Counted from the stretch's first letter, positions 35,883 through 47,513 are shown. The stretch: DNA of 64,000 nucleotides from Bacillus sp. CGMCC 1.16541 (GCF_003184905.1 NZ_KZ821207.1:132894-196893); one strand, 5' to 3'. Numbers and translations: made by a program. The notes: a model not told the origin generated them from the letters alone.

Positions 35883-36479
35883 CTACGAACAAATTCCGTT
35901 TAGTAAAAGCGAAACAGAATGATGTACTTTTTGTTGTAGCGAAACGTCGAATTGCTGAGAGGTTGTACACCAGTAAAATAGGATACCAAAAAAGTGTAAG
36001 ATGGCAGATGAGCCTACTTCTTCTGAAGAAATATCCCCCCTAAATTCACCGCGTTTTTTTCCTTCTTCAATTAATGAAATTAAATAATGTTTGATTTGTT
36101 CAATTTGAAGAATTTCAGACCGTTGAAACGTTTCATTTGTGATGGAAATATGAAAAAGAGACCTTACAAGTTGAGTATTTGCTTCTTCATACGTTTTAAC
36201 TAATGACTGAAACATATCATGAATAGAAGATGAAATGGATTGCTCAGAACTTAAAATCACTTTCATTTGTTGTTCAAAAAGTACAAGTTGTTTTTCTCCT
36301 AATGTATGCAATACTTCTTCTTTCGATTTAAAGTAATTAAAAAAAGTTCCTTTTGCTACCCCAGACTCTTCTGTAATTTGCGAAACCGTGGTCTTTTGGT
36401 ACCCTTGCTGCTGAAAAAGACGAATTGCTACCTTTTGAAGCTTTTGTTTTGTTTGCTCTTTTTGAATTGTGCGCTTCAT
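35883..36479 (-). CDS. TetR-family transcriptional regulator
   Basis: A 198-residue repressor. The helix-turn-helix lies at about residues 25-50: TTVSQITEESGVAKGTFFNY, with the preceding KLQKVAIRLFQQQGY typical of the family. The C-terminal part is a helical ligand/dimer domain. The ATG at 36479 has GGAG about six bases upstream; a GTG at 36488 is also open. No efflux or enzyme gene stands directly beside it, so its target is unknown. Confidence 0.88.
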   Translation of the reverse strand: MKRTIQKEQTKQKLQKVAIRLFQQQGYQKTTVSQITEESGVAKGTFFNYFKSKEEVLHTLGEKQLVLFEQQMKVILSSEQSISSSIHDMFQSLVKTYEEANTQLVRSLFHISITNETFQRSEILQIEQIKHYLISLIEEGKKRGEFRGDISSEEVGSSAILHFFGILFYWCTTSQQFDVSLQQKVHHSVSLLLNGICS

Positions 36480-36746
36480 TTTCCCCACTCCATTTAGCTC
36501 TACTTTTATAACTCTTATCCCGTTCTCATTATATCACTATCGAGAAAATGAAAGGAATAATAACTGTCTTTCACGTTGCTTTTTGCTGATTTGGGTAGCC
36601 TAGCAAGTCGAATGGCGTTAGGCTTCTTACTTTAAATTGAAGTTATGGGGTTAATCATTCATATTTAGTCCACGTATAAGTCGGAAGAACATCATGTTTA
36701 AAAGATAAAATGGTATCTTAGATCTAGAATTGTACATAATTGCTCT

Positions 36747-36774
36747 TTGCCAAATAATTTTTGCGCTATATAAT
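36747..36774 (+). promoter_or_regulatory. Sigma-A promoter for cheV
   Basis: TTGCCA (36747-36752) and TATAAT (36769-36774) are 16 bp apart. No sigma-D motif typical of flagellar genes was seen. Confidence 0.65.
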
Positions 36775-36816
36775 AGAACTAGATTAGAAGACTTTAACAT
36801 GGAAGGGCGAAAATGG

Positions 36817-37722
36817 ATGTTTAATGATAAAGGTATTTTGTTAGAGAGTGGTACGAATGAACTAGAAATTGTAGAATTTGGCATTGGTTCTATTCGTTTT
36901 GGGATTAATGTTATTAAAGTGCGTGAAATTATTAATCCTGTTTCAATTACGCCAGTGCCAAATGCTCATCATTACGTAGAGGGAATTATCGAGCTTCGAG
37001 GAGAGGTTTTACCAATTGTTGATGTAGCAAAAGCGTTAAAACTATCACCTTCAGATAATCCTGAAAAAGATAAATTTATTGTCACAGAGTTCAATAAGCA
37101 AAAGATTGTGTTTCATGTTCATACCGTTACACAAATTCATCGTTTTTCATGGAAGGATATTGAAAAACCTGCTCAGATTTATCAAGGATTCGAAACACAA
37201 ATTACGGGAGTCATTAAGATGAGTGGAGAGATGTTACTTCTGTTAGACTTTGAAAAATTACTCACAGATGTAAATCCTGATTCGGGTATTGATGTAAGTA
37301 AAATTAAGAAGTTAGGTCCACGTGAACGTTCAAATAAACGACTTGTTATAGCGGAAGACTCACCGTTACTTCGTCACATGATTAGCGACACACTTGAACA
37401 AGCAGGTTACGTGTTTACGGAGTTTTTTGAAAATGGGCAAGAAGCGTGGAGTTATTTAGAAAGTATTGCAGATTCCGGTAAGGCAATTGAAGATGAAGTA
37501 CAATTGATTATTACAGATATTGAAATGCCACAAATGGATGGCCATCACCTTACAAAGAAAATTAAAGGTGACTCACGTTTAATGGTCTTGCCTGTTGTGA
37601 TTTTTTCATCACTGATTACCGAAGATTTGCGTCACAAAGGAAAAATGGTTGGTGCTAATGCACAAGTAAGCAAGCCAGAAATCACTGAGCTTGTTCAGTT
37701 GATTGATAAGCTTGTTTTGTAA
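36817..37722 (+). CDS. cheV: Chemotaxis coupling protein CheV
   Basis: A 301-residue fusion of a CheW-like coupling domain (about 15-160; VRFGINVIKVREII-like start, IIELRGEVLPIVDV) and a response-regulator receiver (about 170-301) with acidic pocket IAEDSPLLR, phospho-aspartate in IITDIEMPQMDG and VSKPE. It links receptors to CheA and helps adaptation. The ATG at 36817 gives the usual family length; the longer open frame from 36730 crosses the promoter. No other chemotaxis gene is near, as in B. subtilis. Confidence 0.94.
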   Translation: MFNDKGILLESGTNELEIVEFGIGSIRFGINVIKVREIINPVSITPVPNAHHYVEGIIELRGEVLPIVDVAKALKLSPSDNPEKDKFIVTEFNKQKIVFHVHTVTQIHRFSWKDIEKPAQIYQGFETQITGVIKMSGEMLLLLDFEKLLTDVNPDSGIDVSKIKKLGPRERSNKRLVIAEDSPLLRHMISDTLEQAGYVFTEFFENGQEAWSYLESIADSGKAIEDEVQLIITDIEMPQMDGHHLTKKIKGDSRLMVLPVVIFSSLITEDLRHKGKMVGANAQVSKPEITELVQLIDKLVL

Positions 37723-37734
37723 CGTATGTCGTTA

Positions 37735-37774
37735 AAAAAGGGTGTGAAAAGCTTCAGCTTTTCACACCCTTTTT
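37735..37774. terminator. Bidirectional terminator between cheV and ykyB
   Basis: A perfect 19-bp stem with core GGGTGTGAAAAGCT and a two-base loop, flanked by five A and five T residues. Confidence 0.93.
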
Positions 37775-37806
37775 ACATTCTATATCGTTCTAATGAACAT
37801 AATCAT

Positions 37807-38277
37807 TTAGAAATAACTTTTACCAAGAGGTTTGAATACAGGTGTCTTTCTTTGCCTTGGTTGAGACGAAGTTGGTTGTGGTGTTTCTGTAATTAAATGT
37901 CCCACATACTTCATTAGTACTCGTTTTGCTTGTGACAAAGACATGTGTGTTTTGGGATTTCGATAAGAATGATTTAGCTGTCCGAGGTGTGGTAATAATT
38001 TGAAGTCTTCCTTTTTTGGTGGCATGTGGAAATAGTAGGTGTCAACTTTCACAAGTACATCAGATCTTTGTCTACTATTACCAGGGTTAGGTGAAAAATG
38101 AAGTCCTTCTTTGTTTGCTTTTCCTTCTAAAATTAATTGTTCTAGTGCGACTTTTTTTAGCTGATACAATTGCTTAGGGTCAGGAGCAGATTTAGCATGT
38201 CGATTTACAGTGAAGATAGCTTGAGCAATCTCTTGCAAGGACGGTGCGATGGATTCGTGACCGTTTACGTCAGACAT
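37807..38277 (-). CDS. ykyB: YkyB family protein
   Basis: A 156-residue soluble protein matching YkyB of Bacillus, with HFSPNPGNSRQRSDVLVKV and the central KTHMSLSQAKRVL as its best conserved parts from memory. Function is unknown. The Pro/Gln-rich end (TPQPTSSQPRQRK) is likely disordered. It lies next to cheV in converging orientation, the same neighbourhood as in B. subtilis. GGAGTGAC precedes the ATG. Confidence 0.85.
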   Translation of the reverse strand: MSDVNGHESIAPSLQEIAQAIFTVNRHAKSAPDPKQLYQLKKVALEQLILEGKANKEGLHFSPNPGNSRQRSDVLVKVDTYYFHMPPKKEDFKLLPHLGQLNHSYRNPKTHMSLSQAKRVLMKYVGHLITETPQPTSSQPRQRKTPVFKPLGKSYF

Positions 38278-38430
38278 AATGTCACTCCTTCTATATAAAT
38301 TAAGACTATTGCCCTTATTATAGCTTGTCTTTTTAAAATTGCAAATAAGTATGAAATAGAAAGTGGCTTTATCAGTCTATTACCCATCTTTTTATGATGA
38401 CTAAACACTTTTCTTGTTGGTTTTGTTTAG

Positions 38431-38461
38431 GAATAACAGGTTATACAAATAATACATAAAA
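38431..38461 (+). promoter_or_regulatory. Possible sigma-G (forespore) promoter of glcU-gdh
   Basis: GAATA (38431-38435) and CATAAAA (38455-38461) are 19 bases apart and resemble the sigma-G elements GHATR and CATNNTA. Forespore expression of glucose dehydrogenase operons is established in Bacillus; the site itself is a guess. Confidence 0.35.
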
Positions 38462-38492
38462 CGTTACGTCAAGAGTAAGGTGGTGTAGAAAC

Positions 38493-40658
<2,166 letters not shown>

Positions 40659-40901
40659 ATAACTGTTCTCCTTTCGTTGTGAAGAATTCGTTTGGATATG
40701 CTTGTTTTCAGATGGATTTTGTACAATCGTGCCTTTATAGAGGTTGGCTAGAATAGAAGACAGCACTAAGCCACTCCTGATTATAGCGCAACACAGGTTA
40801 GGAAAACTGTTTAGAAATAAACATAATGATATTGTGTTTTACATCAAAATGTATAAAATAGTGTTAAAAAGCTTGTAAATGAAAAGGATGTTTGAACGAC
40901 A

Positions 40902-42428
40902 TTGAAACAAAAATACGGCATGATTGATATTGGATCAAATACAATGAGGCTCGTTATTTACGAACTGAAAAATGAAAAAAGCATTCGTCAGATTGAAAAC
41001 GTAAAAGTAGTAGCTAGACTTCGAAATTATCTTGATAAAAATGAAATTTTAACCAAAAAAGGTATTGAAATATTACTAGATACATTAAAAAGCTTTCAAG
41101 TTTTAACAAAACACCATGCGCTAGAAAAAGTAAACTGCATTGCAACGGCAACAATTCGGCAAGCAAAAAATAAGCAAACGATTATGGAGATTGTTGAAAA
41201 AGAAACAGACTTTACCATGACTGTGTTCTCAGAGTACGAAGAAGCGTACTATGGTTTTTTAGCGGTTATTCATTCCACGTCGATTACAGAAGGAGTAACA
41301 ATCGACATTGGTGGTGGAAGCACAGAAGTAACCTATTTTCAAAATCGAGAGCTAGTCGAATATCATAGCTTTCCATTTGGCGCACTGTCTTTGAAATTAC
41401 AATTTGTTAAAAATCATATTCCTACACCTAAAGAAAGAGAACAAATTGAGGCATACATTCTTTCTCAATTCAACTCTCTTCCTTGGTTAAGACATATTAA
41501 TGTTCCAATTGTGGCCATTGGAGGAAGTGCGCGTAATATGGTGCAACTTCATCAAAATCTTATCGACTATCCACTAGCCGGTGTCCATCAATATGAAATG
41601 TCACATGATGATATTTGCCAGGTGAAAGAACATCTTGATTTATTACCTTATCAAGAAATTCAAAAACTAGATGGGTTATCAAAAGATCGAGCAGATACAA
41701 TTGTACCAGCTATCCAAGTATTTCATACTCTTTGTGAAGTAACGGATTCCAAAACCTTTATTTTGAGTCGAAAAGGATTAAGAGAAGGAGTGTTTTTTGG
41801 AGAGGTTATTAAGCGGCATGAAGATGTTCTATTGACTGATGTGTTAGCGAAAAGTTTGCGGGAATTGATGGAAGACTATGAGATGGATGAAGAACATGTG
41901 AAACAAATGAGTGAGTTATCCCCTATTCTCTTTCAACATATACGTTCATCTCATTCTACTTGTTTGCAAGATGAAGATTTAAACTTATTAAAACGAGCAG
42001 CTCAAGTGTTTTATCTTGGTGAATACATTGATGCAGAATCAAGCAGTCAACATACTTTTTATTTATTAGCTAATAGAACAATTGACGGATTGAATCATAA
42101 AGAACGGTTAAAGTTAGCATTAGTAGCTTCTTATAAAGGGAAATCTACGTTTAAACAATATATAGCACCATTTAAAGAGTGGTTTACGAAAGAAGAATAC
42201 AAGCGATTATTAATTGTTGGATCCATCTTAAAATTTACTCACAGCTTAAATGCAACAAAACGAAATGTAGTGAACCAATTAGAGGTTAAGATACAAGAAG
42301 GTCAATTATTTTTAACGGCACAGTGTCATGAAGATTATCGAGCAGAAGAGTATCAAACCGAAAAGCAAAAGAAGCAGTTAGAAAAAGTGTTGAAACTATC
42401 TGTTCATCTTCGCTTTACGCTTATATAA
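40902..42428 (+). CDS. ppx: Exopolyphosphatase (Ppx/GppA family)
   Basis: A 508-residue enzyme that shortens inorganic polyphosphate, or removes phosphate from pppGpp. It has the ASKHA fold phosphate-binding motifs DIGSNTMRL (residue 8 on) and TIDIGGGSTEV, the acidic SEYEEAYYGF loop, and a C-terminal HD-like domain. The TTG at 40902 is the only reasonable start but AAAGG is 16 bases away, so initiation may be weak. ppk follows after 306 bases. Because Bacillus subtilis itself lacks this pair at this locus, it is an insertion relative to it. Confidence 0.9.
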   Translation: MKQKYGMIDIGSNTMRLVIYELKNEKSIRQIENVKVVARLRNYLDKNEILTKKGIEILLDTLKSFQVLTKHHALEKVNCIATATIRQAKNKQTIMEIVEKETDFTMTVFSEYEEAYYGFLAVIHSTSITEGVTIDIGGGSTEVTYFQNRELVEYHSFPFGALSLKLQFVKNHIPTPKEREQIEAYILSQFNSLPWLRHINVPIVAIGGSARNMVQLHQNLIDYPLAGVHQYEMSHDDICQVKEHLDLLPYQEIQKLDGLSKDRADTIVPAIQVFHTLCEVTDSKTFILSRKGLREGVFFGEVIKRHEDVLLTDVLAKSLRELMEDYEMDEEHVKQMSELSPILFQHIRSSHSTCLQDEDLNLLKRAAQVFYLGEYIDAESSSQHTFYLLANRTIDGLNHKERLKLALVASYKGKSTFKQYIAPFKEWFTKEEYKRLLIVGSILKFTHSLNATKRNVVNQLEVKIQEGQLFLTAQCHEDYRAEEYQTEKQKKQLEKVLKLSVHLRFTLI

Positions 42429-42516
42429 AGGCCCTTTTTTAAAGATAGGTATGGCTAATAGGGCAGTTTATTTTGAGCAAGGAATATAGCGGGCTTGGTT
42501 AAATAGGAGTGATTCT

Positions 42517-42636
42517 TTGATCCATTTAAACAAGTCTGTTTTCACATACTCGTTTAACGTTCGGTCAAAACACATACTATTATCTGAAATGTTTTATTAT
42601 ACTGAAAAACAAGTGCTAAATCCCTATTTTAACTAA
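42517..42636 (+). CDS. Possible 39-residue small protein before ppk
   Basis: A TTG at 42517 with TAGGAGTG about five bases upstream opens a 39-codon frame starting MIHLNKSVFTYSFN and ending NPYFN. It has no recognisable motif. Its last eight bases overlap the candidate PhoP box, so one of the two calls may be wrong. Only the ribosome site speaks for it. Confidence 0.25.
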   Translation: MIHLNKSVFTYSFNVRSKHILLSEMFYYTEKQVLNPYFN

Positions 42637-42667
42637 AATATAACCTATAATTTACAAAAGATTAATA
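42629..42667 (+). promoter_or_regulatory. Candidate PhoP box upstream of ppk
   Basis: Four half-sites lie exactly 11 bp apart: TTAACT (42629), ATAACC (42640), TTTACA (42651), TTAATA (42662). The known Bacillus PhoP target is TTHACA repeated with 11-bp period, so the matches are 5, 4, 6 and 5 of 6. A TACAAT that may be the -10 begins at 42666. Phosphate starvation control of ppk would follow; direction is not certain, because the repeats reach the -10. Confidence 0.5.
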
Positions 42668-42734
42668 CAATAGTGGTAACTTTGGGAAAGGGAAAGCTTC
42701 AAACAGATATATATTGAAGGTGGGACTTTTTACG

Positions 42735-44867
42735 ATGATAAATACAACCGGAAATCCAACAAATAAGGCGAGATTTGCAGATCCGTCTTATTATAATAAT
42801 CGCGAATTAAGCTGGTTAGCTTTTAATCAACGTGTACTAGAAGAAGCTTTTGATGAACGAAATGCGTTATTAGAACGATTTAAGTTTCTAGCTATCTTTA
42901 GTTCGAACCTCGATGAATTTTTTATGGTGCGAGTAGCTGGCCTAAAAGATCAAGTGAAAGCAAACTTTAACAAACCAGAAAATAAAGCGGGGTTAACTCC
43001 GAAACAACAACTTTCCTCTATTTCAAAAACGAATCACCAATTAGTGCAGTCTCAATATGCTTTATTTAATGAACAATTGATACCCGCTATTGAGAATGAA
43101 GGCGTTCAGATGGTATCCATGCATGATATTGATCATGAACAGCTATCATTTCTAGAAATTTATTTTGAAGATCAAATCTTTCCTGTCTTAACTCCAATGG
43201 CTGTGGATGCATATCGACCGTTTCCGATGCTTTTAAATAAAAGTTTAAATTTAGCTGTCATCTTAGAGGAGAAAACAGAGCAAGAAGGTAGCATTACCCA
43301 ACTAAACGGCAAATTAGCTCTTGTTCAAGTGCCTGCTGTGTTAGAACGTTTCATTGAATTACCCCATCAAGGACATCAAAGGAAATTTGTGTTATTAGAA
43401 GATGTCATTGCACACTTTATCCGAAAAATTTTTACAGGTTATGTTGTAAAGTCTGTTACACAATTTCGTATTACAAGAAATGCAGATATGACTATTCATG
43501 AAGAAGGCGCAAGAGATTTATTGAGAGAAATTGAGAAAGAACTAAAAAAGCGAAAATGGGGAGCGGCTGTACGTTTAGAAGTAAGAGGTAAACATTGTGA
43601 CCAAAACGTGCTAGCTTATTTAAAGGAAGAGTTAGAAATTCATGATAAAGATGTATACATGGTAGAAGGTCCACTAGATTTTACGTTCTTATTTTCTTTT
43701 TATAAAGAAGTAAAAGCCACACATGAACATTTAATGGAGGAAGCATTCATTCCGCAACCTCCTAAAGACATTGCTTCAGATGAAGATATTTTCGAAAAAG
43801 TACTCGAGCAAGATATTTTACTTCATCATCCATATGAATCTTTTGAGCCAGTGATTGATTTTGTGTCTGATGCTGCAGATGATCCTGATGTATTAGCCAT
43901 TAAGCAAACACTTTATCGTGTAAGCGGTGACTCACCTGTCATTAAGGCATTACAACGTGCCGCTGAAAACGGAAAACAAGTAACCGTGCTTGTTGAATTA
44001 AAAGCACGCTTTGATGAAGAAAACAATGTTCAATGGGCAAAAGAGCTTGAAAAAGCAGGGTGTCATGTTATCTACGGGATGAACTACCTAAAAACTCATA
44101 GCAAAATCACACTTGTTGTTCGTCGGAAAAATGGGAGAGTTGAGCGATTTGTTCACTTAGGAACAGGAAACTATAATGATGCCACTGCAAAACTGTATAC
44201 GGATACAGGTTTAATCACTGCAAATCGAAAAATTGGAATTGATGCCACAAACTTCTTTAATTATTTAAGTGGATACACGGAAAAGCCTCATTATCATCAT
44301 TTATCTGTTGCACCGTTTGATATTCGAACAAATTATATTCGTCTGATCGATCAAGAAATTGAATTTCATAAAAAGTATGGGAACGGGCGAATTATTGCAA
44401 AGATGAACTCACTAACAGATAAACCGATTATTATGAAGTTATATGAAGCGTCAAACGCAGGTGTCAAAATTGATTTAATTGTGCGAGGTATTTGTTGCTT
44501 GCGCCCTGGAATAAAAGGAATTAGTGAAAACATTAACGTTATTAGTATCGTTGGAAGGTTTCTAGAACATAGTCGGATCTATTATTTTCATCATAATGGG
44601 GAAGAGAAGATTTTCTTTTCATCGGCTGATATGATGACACGAAATATGATTAAACGAGTTGAAATTCTGTTTCCTATTTTTGATGGTCGCTTAAAAAAGC
44701 GTATTCAAAAATGGCTATCTATTATGTTGGATGATAATGTCAAGGCGCGGAAACAACAACCTGATGGAAGTTATCATTATGTAACGAAAAGCGAAAACGA
44801 TCCAGTCATTGATAGTCAAAGACTGCTGTATGAGATGGCTTATGACATTATGGAGGATGAAGAATAA
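42735..44867 (+). CDS. ppk: Polyphosphate kinase 1
   Basis: A 710-residue enzyme that makes polyphosphate from ATP. The N-terminal domain starts YYNNRELSWLAFNQRVLEEA; the catalytic phospholipase D-like domains show VKAL-like DDPDVLAIKQTLYRV, the phospho-histidine in YLKTHSKITLVVRR (near residue 455), LGTGNYNDATAKLYTD and VRGICCLRPG. The ATG at 42735 follows AAGGTGG at ten bases. Partner of ppx just upstream. A terminator follows. Confidence 0.96.
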   Translation: MINTTGNPTNKARFADPSYYNNRELSWLAFNQRVLEEAFDERNALLERFKFLAIFSSNLDEFFMVRVAGLKDQVKANFNKPENKAGLTPKQQLSSISKTNHQLVQSQYALFNEQLIPAIENEGVQMVSMHDIDHEQLSFLEIYFEDQIFPVLTPMAVDAYRPFPMLLNKSLNLAVILEEKTEQEGSITQLNGKLALVQVPAVLERFIELPHQGHQRKFVLLEDVIAHFIRKIFTGYVVKSVTQFRITRNADMTIHEEGARDLLREIEKELKKRKWGAAVRLEVRGKHCDQNVLAYLKEELEIHDKDVYMVEGPLDFTFLFSFYKEVKATHEHLMEEAFIPQPPKDIASDEDIFEKVLEQDILLHHPYESFEPVIDFVSDAADDPDVLAIKQTLYRVSGDSPVIKALQRAAENGKQVTVLVELKARFDEENNVQWAKELEKAGCHVIYGMNYLKTHSKITLVVRRKNGRVERFVHLGTGNYNDATAKLYTDTGLITANRKIGIDATNFFNYLSGYTEKPHYHHLSVAPFDIRTNYIRLIDQEIEFHKKYGNGRIIAKMNSLTDKPIIMKLYEASNAGVKIDLIVRGICCLRPGIKGISENINVISIVGRFLEHSRIYYFHHNGEEKIFFSSADMMTRNMIKRVEILFPIFDGRLKKRIQKWLSIMLDDNVKARKQQPDGSYHYVTKSENDPVIDSQRLLYEMAYDIMEDEE

Positions 44868-44869
44868 AG

Positions 44870-44901
44870 AAGCAGCCGGAGGAATACCGGCTGCTTTTTT
44901 A
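44870..44901. terminator. Bidirectional terminator after ppk
   Basis: AAGCAGCCGG/CCGGCTGCTT stem with a seven-base loop and six T residues; the stop codon of the converging small gene lies in its tail. Confidence 0.9.
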
Positions 44902-45216
44902 TCGTGGCGTATAAGTTTGATATGGGTTGTATCCAGCAGTTGGTGCTTGTGCACCGAATCCTCCTGGGTATCCACCACCTCCAATTGGTGTAGGTAACGG
45001 ATAAGGATATGGATAAGGAGTTGGAAGTGGATAAGGAGCTGGGTACGGAGTTGGGAATGGAGGACAGCAACCTGGTCGACCGAATCCACCACCAAAACCA
45101 CCAACCGCCAGTCCTCCTAAAAGGCCACCAGCTAATCCTGCTATAAAAGGAAATCCAAAAAATCGCTGATCACCGTAAGGAACATTTCGATATGCTTGAT
45201 AAGGATGATAATACAT
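44899..45216 (-). CDS. Pro/Tyr/Gly-rich small protein, coat-like
   Basis: A 105-residue protein of very biased composition. It begins MYYHPYQAYRNVPYGD, then has a glycine-zipper-like hydrophobic stretch (about 22-47), a CCPP pair, and a repeated Pro-Tyr region with the unit PTPYPxPYPLP twice (about 55-77), ending in QAPTAGYNPYQTY. Such Tyr- and Pro-rich, Cys-containing proteins are often spore coat components in Bacillus; that role is inferred from composition only. AGGAGG precedes the ATG on the minus strand. Confidence 0.7.
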   Translation of the reverse strand: MYYHPYQAYRNVPYGDQRFFGFPFIAGLAGGLLGGLAVGGFGGGFGRPGCCPPFPTPYPAPYPLPTPYPYPYPLPTPIGGGGYPGGFGAQAPTAGYNPYQTYTPR

Positions 45217-45369
45217 CGTTTATTTAACCTCCTAACACTTTGTCTAGATAGTGTATGGAAGTTTTCACTCTTGTGAGCCTGGCTTTTTAGAAATGGGTAT
45301 TTTCTCTACCTGGCGCTTTTTAAATGTGCTACTATTAAGAAAAATAAAAATAACAGTAGGTTGGGAACT

Positions 45370-47457
45370 ATGTACAACGTAACAAATCGTATATTAAATG
45401 GTACAAATAAGCTTGAAGAGTTAATTGTAGAAATTATTTTAAAACATACGCACGATTTTGTTTATATCATGTCTGCGGATGAAGAAGGGGTTTTTCGTTA
45501 TTTTTTTGTAAACGAAGCAGGTAAAACGCATGCAAATTTAGCTGGGGACTATAAAGGTAAGACATTGCAAGAAGTTTTACCTTCGTCTGTTGCTACTCAC
45601 TTACAGTCATATTATGCGCTAGCACAACGTAGAAAAAGGAAAGTTGTGTTTCAAGATGAAGTGATGTTAGAAGATGGTCAAATGATAAATGGAGAGTCGG
45701 TTTTAACTCCTATTATGGATGAAAGTGGAGCTTGTTGTTACATCGTTAGTATCACAAGAGATGTAACAACTGTGATAATGGAAAAAAATAGATTAATTGA
45801 GAGTGAGCAAAAATATAAGTCACTTGTAGACCATAACCTCGATACCGTATTTGTATTAGATTTAAAAGGGAGTTTGCTGCATGCCAATCCAGCTGCGTTT
45901 GAATCGTTTGGTTATAAAGAAAAAGAGTTAGTAGGCCGATCCATCTTATCTCTGTTGCAAGAGGAGGATGTTTCTTATTTTCAAGATATTTTAAACAAAA
46001 CAATTGAAGGCAGTGAACGAAAAACGATCACATGTAAAATTGTACATAAAAAAGGGTATGTCATCTGGACGCAAGTGAAGACTGTTCCCATTGTCGTTCA
46101 TCATCATATTATAGGCGTTTACCTCATTGTTCGAGACATTACAGAGCAGCTAGAAAATGAGAAGTTAATGAAACAAATGGCTTTTTATGATTATTTAACA
46201 AAGTTGCCTAATCGAAATTGGTTAAATGAAAAATTGACAGAAGCCATTCTTCAGGCTTCCAAACAAAATGAACAATTGGCTTTAATCTACATGGATTTAG
46301 ATCGATTTAAAATTTTAAACGATACACTTGGTCATGATGCAGGAGATCAATTATTAAAAAATGTAGCGAAACGACTTGATTCATTATCGAGTAAATATGT
46401 TTCTGTTTGTCGTCAAGGTGGAGACGAATTTGTGCTATTGCTTGAAAAGACAACAGTAGAGCAAGTAGAACAATTTGCAAAACAAATTATTTCGTTATTT
46501 TCTCTGCCTTATTTACTTCATGAGAATCAAGAGTATTACGTAACTCCTAGTCTAGGTATTAGTATGTTTCCTAATGATGGTAGAGAAAGAGGAATGCTAA
46601 TCAAGTGTGCTGACATTGCGCTTTATCGTGTGAAGGAGCAAGGAAAAGCACATTATCAGTTTTACCATCACAGTATGCTTCAATCAACGCCTTACATGAT
46701 GTTAATTGAAACGGGTTTAAGAAAAGCGATTAACCAACAGGAGTTTTTAGTCTTTTACCAGCCGCAAGTAGACTTGCAAAGTGGTGATATTAGTAGTTTT
46801 GAAGCGCTAATTCGCTGGAATAGTCCAACCCTTGGATTTATCTCACCAAATGATTTTATTCCACTTGCTGAAGATACAGGTCTTATCTTGCCAATAGGTA
46901 CTTGGGTTCTTGAAGAAGTATGTCGTCAAATTAAAGAATGGTATGAAAAAGGTTACGGTTATAAAACAGTCGCCGTTAATTTATCAACGAAGCAGTTTCA
47001 ACAAGCAACATTAGTTCAGTCTATTCAAGAGGCCGTCAAACGATTTAACATACCCCCTTCATGTTTAGAAATTGAAATTACAGAAGGTGCGTTAAAAGAT
47101 GCCAGAGAAACAATTAAAGTATTAAAACAGTTAAAAGAAATTGGTGTTCAAATCTCTGTAGATGACTTTGGTACAGGTTATTCATCACTTAGTTATTTAA
47201 AGCGTTTTCCTATTGATTGTTTAAAAATTGATCAGTCTTTTATTCGTGATTTGTTAACGGATCCAAAAGATGAAGCCATTACAACGACAATTATTCACCT
47301 TGCTCAAAAGCTTAGTTTGACTGTCATTGCTGAAGGAGTAGAAGAAAAAGAACAAGCACAGTTTTTAAAAGAAATTCATTGTGAAAAAGCCCAAGGGTAT
47401 TATTTTAGTCGCCCTCTTCCATCAAGCGAAGTGGAGAAATTATTTATTGATATATAA
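45370..47457 (+). CDS. PAS-PAS-GGDEF-EAL cyclic di-GMP protein
   Basis: A 695-residue signalling protein. Two PAS domains (about 20-130 and 140-260) precede a diguanylate cyclase domain with an intact CRQGGDEFVLL motif (near residue 350) and an EAL phosphodiesterase domain with FEALIRWNSP, EITEGALKD, DDFGTGYSSL and CLKIDQSFI. No membrane segment is seen, so it senses a cytosolic signal. Both catalytic motifs look intact, so either activity is possible. An RxxD inhibition site is not evident. The start is weakly supported: GGTTGGG precedes the ATG, and a TTG at 45361 is also open. It resembles YkoW-like proteins in layout. Confidence 0.9.
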   Translation: MYNVTNRILNGTNKLEELIVEIILKHTHDFVYIMSADEEGVFRYFFVNEAGKTHANLAGDYKGKTLQEVLPSSVATHLQSYYALAQRRKRKVVFQDEVMLEDGQMINGESVLTPIMDESGACCYIVSITRDVTTVIMEKNRLIESEQKYKSLVDHNLDTVFVLDLKGSLLHANPAAFESFGYKEKELVGRSILSLLQEEDVSYFQDILNKTIEGSERKTITCKIVHKKGYVIWTQVKTVPIVVHHHIIGVYLIVRDITEQLENEKLMKQMAFYDYLTKLPNRNWLNEKLTEAILQASKQNEQLALIYMDLDRFKILNDTLGHDAGDQLLKNVAKRLDSLSSKYVSVCRQGGDEFVLLLEKTTVEQVEQFAKQIISLFSLPYLLHENQEYYVTPSLGISMFPNDGRERGMLIKCADIALYRVKEQGKAHYQFYHHSMLQSTPYMMLIETGLRKAINQQEFLVFYQPQVDLQSGDISSFEALIRWNSPTLGFISPNDFIPLAEDTGLILPIGTWVLEEVCRQIKEWYEKGYGYKTVAVNLSTKQFQQATLVQSIQEAVKRFNIPPSCLEIEITEGALKDARETIKVLKQLKEIGVQISVDDFGTGYSSLSYLKRFPIDCLKIDQSFIRDLLTDPKDEAITTTIIHLAQKLSLTVIAEGVEEKEQAQFLKEIHCEKAQGYYFSRPLPSSEVEKLFIDI

Positions 47458-47460
47458 AAA

Positions 47461-47510
47461 GAAGCCCTCCCGTCCTCTTTATTCGATATAAGGATTGAAC
47501 GGGAAGGGCT
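47461..47510 (-). terminator. Terminator of ykuE
   Basis: AGCCCTCCCGT (47463-47473) pairs with ACGGGAAGGGCT (47499-47510) with one bulge; on the minus strand it is followed by CTTTTTAT. It may also slow read-through from the GGDEF-EAL gene. Confidence 0.7.
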
Positions 47511-47513
47511 ACG

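Noticed and set aside
36651-36884. 77-codon frame on the minus strand before cheV
   Set aside because: It covers the cheV promoter and start and has no ribosome site.
44715-45104. Two long frames antisense to or out of frame with ppk end and the Pro-Tyr gene
   Set aside because: They are by-products of the repetitive PTPYP coding; the frame at 44899-45216 has the ribosome site.
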